Below are positions 48,757 through 54,039 of a stretch of 54,039 bases of DNA, in pieces. The stretch is from contig NZ_AODF01000018.1 of NCBI RefSeq assembly GCF_000525875.1, positions 1 through 54,039 of the forward strand. Direction: 5' to 3'. Below the pieces are notes generated by a model. It was not told the origin of the DNA, made no database searches, and saw only the letters and a program-made list of their open reading frames with translations. This stretch comes from Listeria floridensis FSL S10-1187. GTDB lineage: Bacteria > Bacillota > Bacilli > Lactobacillales > Listeriaceae. Each line of letters opens with the position of its first letter. Position 1 is the stretch's first letter. A program made the position numbers and the translations under genes.

Positions 48757-49500
48757 ATGAGCTTTCACGTTTTGATGTATCATGAACTGCGCGAGCGAGG
48801 GACATTTAAAGCGGACGAACCTTCGCCGATTTCGGTGAAGCAAAATTATGAAGCACGCTTGCCGCAAGTGCTGTTTTCGTTCGCAGATGATTTTACGGCG
48901 CAGATGGAAATGCTTGTCGCGGAAGGTTTTCATGCGATTACGCTGCAAGATGTGCGCGACTTCTATGAAAAAGGGAAAGAGCTACCGAAAAAAGCCGTTT
49001 TGATTACGTTCGATGATGCCTTTCAGTCGGTTGCGAAGTTTGCTTATCCGGTGTTAAAGCGGCTTGGGCTAAGGGCAACGCTGTTCGTTGTGCGCGGCTG
49101 GCTTTCGGATGTGGCGCAAGATTTTGAAACAGATCGTTCGGTTGTGATGAGCTCGGCTGAATTAATGGAGCTTCGCGATGTATTTACGCTTGCTAACCAC
49201 ACGACGAATCTGCATGTACGCACCGAAGCAGGATCAACTTGGATGCAAACGGTAAGCCTTGCGGAGCTGAAAGAGGATCTGGATACTTGCGCGGAAATTG
49301 TAGATGTTCCAGATGTGTTTGCGTACCCGTTTGGGATTTACGACGAACAAGATGCGAAGCGGCTTAAGAAATGTGGCATTCGATACGCATTTACGACGAA
49401 GCCTGGTCTGAATAAAAGGGAGACTGCGCCACTTGAACTGCATCGCCAAGTAGTTGCGCTCGGAATGACAAGCGAAGAACTCAAACAAATTTTAAGTTAA
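48757..49500 (+). CDS. Polysaccharide deacetylase (CE4, NodB domain)
   Basis: About 247 residues. NodB motifs in order: VLITFDDAFQSVAKFAYPVL (catalytic Asp pair), LANHTTNLHVRT (metal His pair, H-x3-H spacing), FAYPFGIYDEQDAKRLKKCG (Pro/Gly motif) and a late IRYAFTTKPGLNKR. No signal peptide, so unlike exported peptidoglycan deacetylases it may act inside the cell or be exported by another route. AAAGAGGGGG precedes the ATG; an upstream start lacks such a site. It lies 11 bp ahead of a lipoprotein gene in one unit. Substrate unknown. Confidence 0.87.
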   Translation: MSFHVLMYHELRERGTFKADEPSPISVKQNYEARLPQVLFSFADDFTAQMEMLVAEGFHAITLQDVRDFYEKGKELPKKAVLITFDDAFQSVAKFAYPVLKRLGLRATLFVVRGWLSDVAQDFETDRSVVMSSAELMELRDVFTLANHTTNLHVRTEAGSTWMQTVSLAELKEDLDTCAEIVDVPDVFAYPFGIYDEQDAKRLKKCGIRYAFTTKPGLNKRETAPLELHRQVVALGMTSEELKQILS

Positions 49501-49511
49501 GGTGGAGAATT

Positions 49512-50483
49512 ATGAAAAAAATAGGGATACTTTTAGGGGGACTGCTCTTCGGAATGATGCTTCTTGCTGGATGTTCCGGCGCAGAAAATGGAAGTTCAGA
49601 GAATAAGGGAGAAACGAATAAAGACGAAACCTCAAATGAAACATTACGATTTGGAACACTTCCGGCAGAATCTGCCATTCCAATCATTATTGCAAAGGAA
49701 AAAGGCTATTTTGCTGATGAGAAAGTAAAGGTTGAAATCACACCGTTTAATGCACCTAATGATCGCAATGTAGCGGCTCAAGCGGGTGAAATTGATGGGA
49801 TGATTGGGGATGTAATGACTGCACTCTCGATGCGTGATGGGGGTATTGATTTTACGATTACTTCGGATATTAATGAAGATTTTAAATTGTTATCCGCTCC
49901 TAATTCCGGCATAACCGAGGTGAAACAGCTTGATGGTAAGGAGGTTTCGCTTGTTCCGAAGTTTTTGCTGGAATACCTCATGGATGAAATTGCAGCAAAA
50001 AATAAAATAGATTACAAAGTGGTTTCGATTCCTTCGATTTCTGCGCGGTATGAAGCATTGCTGAATGACAAAGTGGACTCGGTCATCTTCACAGAACCTC
50101 AGGCTAGTCTTTTACAAAAAAACGGGGCTCACCTGCTCGCGAGTTCAGCAGAATATGGACTAAAGGGTGGAACGATCAGCTTTAAGAGTGATGTTGTGGA
50201 AAAACGAGGCGCCGATATTACGGCATTTTATCGGGCTTACGATCAAGCGGTGGCCTATATGAATGAGACGGATGTGAGCGAATACCGCGATATCCTCACG
50301 AAATATAAGTTCCCGGAATCAATGAGCACGTATCTTTCAAGTAAAGAAGAAAAATATACAAAAGCTGCAAAAGTTAGCAAAACGCAGTTTAACAGCATTG
50401 AAAAGTGGACGAAAAAGAAAGATATGATTAAAAAAGATTATTCCTATCAAGAAATGACGAATTTTAAATTTCTCGGAAAATAA
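49512..50483 (+). CDS. NMT1/SsuA-type ABC substrate-binding lipoprotein, orphan
   Basis: 323 residues. Lipobox LLAGCSG, a Glu/Asn/Ser-rich tether (residues 24-45), then a type-2 binding protein: LRFGTLPAESAIPIIIAKEK, GYFADEKVKVEITPFNAPND, AGEIDGMIGDVMTALSMRDG, VDSVIFTEPQASLLQKN. This pattern fits the NitT/TauT (NMT1, ThiY, SsuA) family for sulfonates, nitrate, taurine or pyrimidines. Here the usual permease and ATPase genes are absent on both sides. It is co-transcribed with the deacetylase (12-bp gap, GGTGGAG site). Ligand unknown. Confidence 0.88.
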   Translation: MKKIGILLGGLLFGMMLLAGCSGAENGSSENKGETNKDETSNETLRFGTLPAESAIPIIIAKEKGYFADEKVKVEITPFNAPNDRNVAAQAGEIDGMIGDVMTALSMRDGGIDFTITSDINEDFKLLSAPNSGITEVKQLDGKEVSLVPKFLLEYLMDEIAAKNKIDYKVVSIPSISARYEALLNDKVDSVIFTEPQASLLQKNGAHLLASSAEYGLKGGTISFKSDVVEKRGADITAFYRAYDQAVAYMNETDVSEYRDILTKYKFPESMSTYLSSKEEKYTKAAKVSKTQFNSIEKWTKKKDMIKKDYSYQEMTNFKFLGK

Positions 50484-50570
50484 AAAATGGTATGGAGACT
50501 ATATATAAGGTAGTATACGACTTTGTATATAATTTGTGAGACCAATAATAAAATACACTGTCAACAATTT

Positions 50571-50600
50571 GACACTTGACGGTTAAGTTAAGTGTCTTTT
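50571..50600 (+). terminator. Terminator after orphan lipoprotein
   Basis: GACACTT and AAGTGTC with an inner partial stem (CTTGAC/GTTAAG), followed by TTTT. Confidence 0.6.
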
Positions 50601-50777
50601 ATGTTCTTCAGAAAAAGGTAGTTTACAAGGCGTTGTATGCAAAAGTGATCGAATGATTGTCGTTTTTTAGAGAGAATGAAAAGAGATACAAACCGAAGAG
50701 AAGGGAGATATGAAGGCTTCAAAAAATGGTGAAAGTGCTTCTATTTGATGGGCTACAGTTAAAATATAAAGAAACAG
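50601..50777. other. Gene-free stretch
   Basis: Together with the two hairpins beside it, this makes a gap of about 340 bp without a gene. I see no open frame with a ribosome site, no tRNA and no repeat in it. Confidence 0.45.
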
Positions 50778-50819
50778 CGAAGAATGAAACACACTACTAA
50801 GGGAGTGTTTCATTCTTCG
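50778..50819. terminator. Terminator of small membrane gene
   Basis: CGAAGAATGAAACAC pairs with GTGTTTCATTCTTCG around a short loop. It lies just past the 3' end of the minus-strand gene. Confidence 0.7.
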
Positions 50820-50827
50820 TATATTTA

Positions 50828-50998
50828 TTATTCTTGTTTTCGCTTACCCTTTAGATAGTAGTATATGATTGGTTCAATGAGTAATAGGTAAACTAATAAG
50901 AAAGGGGCAACTTTATAAAAACTCCATCTCCACCAACATAATATGAAAATAATCGTAATAATAAGTGATCTAATGTAAAAATATTTATTTGCTATCAT
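50828..50998 (-). CDS. Tiny basic membrane protein, immunity-like
   Basis: 56 residues: MIANKYFYIRSLIITIIFIL, CWWRWSFYKVAPFLLVYLLL and IEPIIYYYLKGKRKQE. It has two hydrophobic helices and a strongly basic tail. AAAGGA is nine bases before the ATG. It lies 22 bp after a secreted pre-protein gene on the same strand. Size, charge and position are those of many bacteriocin immunity proteins, but I recognise no family and this role is a guess. Confidence 0.55.
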   Translation of the reverse strand: MIANKYFYIRSLIITIIFILCWWRWSFYKVAPFLLVYLLLIEPIIYYYLKGKRKQE

Positions 50999-51019
50999 GA
51001 GTAAATATCCTTTCTTGCT

Positions 51020-51663
51020 TTATTGCCAACCGTAACCCGTTAGAATTAAATTAGAAAAATAATTGTAATCGAACCAAATTCCATTTTTACAAGTTGAAAT
51101 AGCTACTCCTAAACTGGAACAAATTTGACCGATAACTTTATAAGGAATCCAAATGCCCCCCTAGGGTTAGACCATTTCCAGTGTTTCTAACAGTAGAGCC
51201 AGATAATTTTATTCGATCGTAATTCCAGTAAAATTTAATGGAATTAATGCCATTTTTTCGAAGAAGCGTTTGTTTAATTAGAATATTTTCATTATTTTGA
51301 TCAGCTGCGTATACGTTTATACTTCTGTCCTTGGTAGCGGCTAATATTTGCTTATTCACTTCTGAAATTTGTTTTTGAACAAGAAGCACCCTTTCTTGTG
51401 ATAGATCAAAATGGATAGATGGTTTTAAAGCAAACTGTTTGGACATAGAATTGAATTCAATATGCTTATTTGCTAGAAAAGTTTCCATTTCTGTGAGAGA
51501 ATCTTGCAAACTTATGTCCGGTTTTTCTATTTTACTTTCTTGGGCTGGTGCCACATCAGCGTGAGCAGTAAGAGGAAGTTGCGCAGAAGCAACTAGTAGA
51601 CTACTAGCTAATACAGAATAAAGAAATTTTTTTTGATTTTTTACTCTTTTGGTTTTCTTTCAT
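51020..51663 (-). CDS. Secreted pre-protein with two-Cys C-terminus (two frameshifts)
   Basis: Three frames join into about 213 residues. The start MKENQKSKKSKKFLYSVLAS and SLLVASAQLPLTAHA form a Sec signal peptide cut before DVAPAQES; it needs correction of the T8 run at 51627-51634. The middle is a helical region (LTEMETFLANKHIEFNSMSK, LSQERVLLVQKQISEVNKQI). The end, after a break in the C6 run at 51156-51161, reads GIWIPYKVIGQICSSLGVAI, STCKNGIWFDYNYF and LTGYGWQ, with its only two Cys nine residues apart. Not recognised. A small exported toxin or bacteriocin-like precursor is possible given the tiny membrane protein next to it. Confidence 0.6.
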
Positions 51664-51895
51664 GTTGTCATCTCCTATATGTTTAATTTATAGCGCACAA
51701 GGATTATATAACAATAATTACACTAACAGATAATCTAATTTTTTTTAATATCTCGTTTTATTTTTGCTAAAGATATGGTGGCTTTAGCAGATTTTGCTCC
51801 TATTAAATAAATTGCTTGATTAACGAGGGTATGGGGATATTGCTATGATAAACGTGAAAAGAGAGCCGTGCGCTAACATGATTCTCTAACAGACA
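51664..51895. other. Intergenic stretch, no gene recognised
   Basis: AT-rich. It should contain the promoter of the secreted pre-protein. One weak inverted repeat GCTAACA/TGTTAGC spans 51872-51916; nothing else stands out. Confidence 0.4.
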
Positions 51896-52087
51896 TTGTG
51901 TAATATGGGTGTTAGCTTATATGGAAAAAAGATCGCTCATTTTCAGTCTTATAAGCTTGTGAAAAGAGATATTGTCACAAAAGAAAGTGGAGTGAAAATT
52001 TTAAGGTATATAATAGATGTTGAGCTTGAGTATTGGAAAAGAAAAAATAAAGAGCATGCTGCGGCGAGCAGCATGCTCTTTTTGTGA
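51896..52087 (+). CDS. Doubtful small reading frame before a terminator
   Basis: Up to 63 residues (VSLYGKKIAHFQSYKLVKRD, VKILRYIIDVELEYWKRK). The unshifted reading runs through a terminator stem at 52049-52083. One extra A in the A6 run at about 52042-52047 would end it at WKRKK before the stem. No good ribosome site is seen. It may be the remnant of a longer gene. No family recognised. Confidence 0.25.
   Translation: MCNMGVSLYGKKIAHFQSYKLVKRDIVTKESGVKILRYIIDVELEYWKRKNKEHAAASSMLFL
52049..52083. terminator. Rho-independent terminator
   Basis: Perfect stem AAAGAGCATGCTGC / GCAGCATGCTCTTT with loop GGCGA. It lies just past the 3' end of the DUF1433 gene and can serve both strands. Confidence 0.85.
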
Positions 52088-52096
52088 TTGAAAGGA

Positions 52097-52598
52097 TTAA
52101 CTCTTTGGATTCCGGTTCATAATTTTGTCTTCAACAGCTTTTAGGTCAGCGAAGATATCGGCTACTGAACGTTCTTTTTTTAGGCGTAGTGGTTGAACTT
52201 GATTCTTTTTTCTTTGCTTTTTCTTCAGTTTCAATATCCGTGACATTTTTGAACTTATATCTGTATTGTGGCTTTACATAATGGTCATCAATGTAGTTAG
52301 TTACATTGACAACTTCAACACCGTTTTTCCCTGAAACTGCAGCATCAATCCAGAGTTTTTTATCGTCATTAATGTATCCCTCGATATGAACAACTCCAGT
52401 AGGATTAGTGTATGTATTGGTTAAAGATATACTTTTTATATTATTGAAATTGTAATTAAGAAATTTCTCAATACGAGGTTTTTGTTCCTGGATCAATTCT
52501 TTTTCCTGATTTTTCATGTATACATACCCTCCAAGTATGACAAATAGTACAATTATCAGTATAATTAAGGTGATCTTAAGCACCAGTTTTCTTTTCAT
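52097..52598 (-). CDS. DUF1433-family protein, TilA-like immunity candidate (frameshifted)
   Basis: About 166 residues after correction. One N-terminal membrane helix (LKITLIILIIVLFVILGGYV), then the DUF1433 pattern RIEKFLNYNFNNIKSISLTN, GVVHIEGYINDDKKLWIDAA and VVNVTNYIDDHYVKPQYRYK. The frame breaks in the T7 run at 52175-52181; the corrected tail is KKERSVADIFADLKAVEDKI and MNRNPKS. Staphylococcal DUF1433 lipoproteins such as TilA neutralise the type VII secreted lipase TslA outside the membrane. Here the usual lipobox Cys is absent, so anchoring is by the helix. It is head-to-head with a lipase gene, 48 bp away, which supports an immunity role. Confidence 0.75.
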
Positions 52599-52646
52599 GT
52601 TTTAGCTCCCGTCGTTAAAGTAATACCTGTTTAATATAACACAGAG

Positions 52647-53842
52647 GTGATGAAAATGGTAGAATATACAGATGAACAGTATTTTAACTTAGCAGATGAA
52701 GTGTACAAGAATAAATATCTAAAAGTGGGGCAATTGGTTAGTACGGATGATGGTTCTAAGTGGAAAGTCATTAATTACATCAATAATTATGAAAGTGGTT
52801 TACAGGCCATTGCAGTGGTTCCCTTAAAGGACTATCAAAAAGGAAAAACGACTTACGAAAATGTCGTCTTTGTTTCTCGTGGCTCTGAAGGGCGAGAATT
52901 TATGAAGGACTGGATCCATACGGACGTTGGCAAGTTAGGGATTGGGATGAAACCAGAGGCAGATGCTCAGTTGCGAAATGTGGCAGGGGATAATCTGGCC
53001 AAACTAGCAGCAGTGGCCAATCACGTCAAGTTACCGGGGATGGCTTATTCGCCTTACCAGATTGGTATGTGAATAGTCATAATCAATTTTTTGATTATCA
53101 AACGTTTGTCAATCAGACGGTACAAGACTTTCATGTCAAGGACTATAGTTTTACTGGTCATAGCCTGGGCGGCGCGCTTGCTCTTTTTATGGCGGTGCAG
53201 CTGAAGAAAAAAGCCGTGACCTATGCTGCAGCGAATCCGTATCGATTACTTTCAAAAGCACAACAAGCCGCTGTGAAAAACGGCGATTTTGCAGGACTCA
53301 TCACGGATTATCGCCATCGCCTAGATCCTGTAGGCAAAATTGTGCCAGGAGGCGAAGTGATTGGGAAGCAGTTTATTATGGATTCCAATCCACGTGTTAA
53401 GTTCGGAACGGCTCCCCTTGCGGGACACATGACAGATACGTTCGCCGGCATGTTTAACGCGGACGGGTCAGCACAGCTGAAAGTCAATCCGGAGGCAATC
53501 ATCAAACGTGTGAGGAAGATCGACACGATTGTGGCCATCATGCAAGACATTCAAAAGCGAATGGAAGACTTGGAGGATGAGGTGAATCAGGAATCGAGAG
53601 CCTTACGAAATAGCTTGAATGCGGATACGGTAGAAGGCGCACGGTTTAGTGAATTGACCATCTGGGATGTCGATGAAATCCTGACCGAACGAGCGAAGAA
53701 ATATCACAATGGTGTGTATACCTTTCATGATCCAGAAAAGTTTCAAGCGTTTTATCAGTCCAATGAAAGCAATATCAAGCAATTAAAGGCGTTTCAAACT
53801 GAATTAATGCATGCGGCCAAAAAAAATCCGAGAGCAAGATAA
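52647..53842 (+). CDS. TslA-like lipase with C-terminal helical (LXG-like) tail (frameshifted)
   Basis: About 398 residues in two frames. The N-terminal lipase domain starts YTDEQYFNLADEVYKNKYLK, has the strand VVFVSRGSEGREFMKDWIHT, then a frame break near 53040 (an added G in GGGG would give LPGDGLFALPDWYVNSHNQF). The nucleophile elbow YSFTGHSLGGALALFMAV follows, with a likely acid in ITDYRHRLDPVGKIVPGGEV and a His in TAPLAGHMTDTF. From residue about 285 on it is helical and coiled-coil-like (VAIMQDIQKRMEDLEDEVNQ, ESRALRNSLNADTVEGARFS). No Sec signal. Enzyme first and helical secretion domain last is the layout of TslA, a type VII secretion phospholipase. A DUF1433 gene and a helical partner gene flank it. 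Confidence 0.78.
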
Positions 53843-53881
53843 TGAACTTGGGAACTGGATAGCAGCTCAGATGAACTAGAC

Positions 53882-54039
53882 AGAGGAGGACGCACAGATG
53901 TATGGGAATATGTATGAACGGGAACGAGCACGAGCCCGAGGAGAGGCTTCAGGGGACTATACCTATCAGGCGAGCGTCTTAAGAGAACGACTCAAAAGCA
54001 AGGAGTAACCCCGAGTGAACGAATTCGTTTAAGACATGC
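53882..54039. repeat. Terminal direct repeat, right copy
   Basis: Matches the first 159 bases of the window with a single one-base deletion. Same orientation as the left copy. Confidence 0.9.
53898..54039 (+). CDS. Charged helical protein, second copy (partial, cut by window end)
   Basis: Same start as the gene at 17: MYGNMYERERARARGEASGD. DNA 53882-54039 matches 1-159 except for one missing T (GGAGTAACC here, GGAGTTAACC there), which stops this frame after LKSKE. AGAGGAGG precedes the ATG, 55 bp after the lipase gene. By position it is a candidate chaperone or secretion partner for the lipase's helical tail. The missing T is close to the window end and may be an error. Confidence 0.6.

Noticed and set aside
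51896..52087. Firm annotation of a 63-residue gene
   Set aside because: It lacks a ribosome site, runs through a perfect terminator stem and has no recognisable family. It is kept only as a low-confidence entry.

Overview
The window reads as chromosomal DNA of a Listeria-type Bacillota. From about 15 kb to 45 kb the genes follow, in inverted order, a block I recall from the Listeria monocytogenes chromosome: tributyrin-type esterase, Fur-controlled hupDGC-like haem/ferrichrome importer, rodA, Spx/ArsC-like protein, gcvH, thioredoxin-like protein, CDF transporter, cesRK, SAM riboswitch plus metNIQ, and sufCDSUB. AT-rich codon use, strong GGAGG ribosome sites and a cre-like palindrome fit this. 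Synteny is from memory, and I do not assign a species; the extra loci argue against L. monocytogenes itself.

Layout: (a) 1-460, helical partner-like gene whose first 159 bp recur at the right end. (b) 0.6-7.0 kb, AgrA/AgrC-like two-component pair divergent from a Crp/PrfA-like regulator, then a secreted Ig-repeat protein and a small lipoprotein. (c) 7.0-14.8 kb, a Wzx/Wzy-type exopolysaccharide operon with a UDP-ManNAc dehydrogenase and a TagA/WecG transferase. (d) 15.0-17.4 kb, two esterases and an SdpI-like membrane protein. (e) 17.4-29.1 kb, the core block from iron uptake to methionine import. (f) 29.1-38.6 kb, a tagatose-6-phosphate operon (lacABCD plus DeoR regulator) divergent from a Gat-type PTS, a lipoprotein and a CopB-type P-type ATPase, apparently inserted between metQ and suf. 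(g) 39.3-44.5 kb, the SUF iron-sulfur operon. (h) 44.5-50.5 kb, a PadR-controlled solute-binding-like/MoaF-like pair, a KivD/KdcA-type 2-keto-acid decarboxylase, a polysaccharide deacetylase and an orphan lipoprotein. (i) 50.8-54.0 kb, a secreted pre-protein with a tiny membrane neighbour, then a DUF1433 protein, a lipase with a C-terminal helical tail and the partner-like gene: a candidate reverse-domain (TslA-like) type VII secretion effector module.

About 25 frame breaks occur, and most fall in A/T runs of 7-9 bases inside otherwise well-conserved genes. I interpret these as homopolymer errors in the sequence, so most genes called frameshifted here are probably intact in the organism. For such genes one span is given, with the break named.

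The most interesting regions are the TslA-like module at the right end, the PadR/solute-binding/MoaF-like module, the secreted Cys-containing pre-protein, and the lac/gat control region whose paired operator-like repeats sit on two divergent promoters. No tRNA, rRNA, CRISPR array, transposase or phage integrase was seen.
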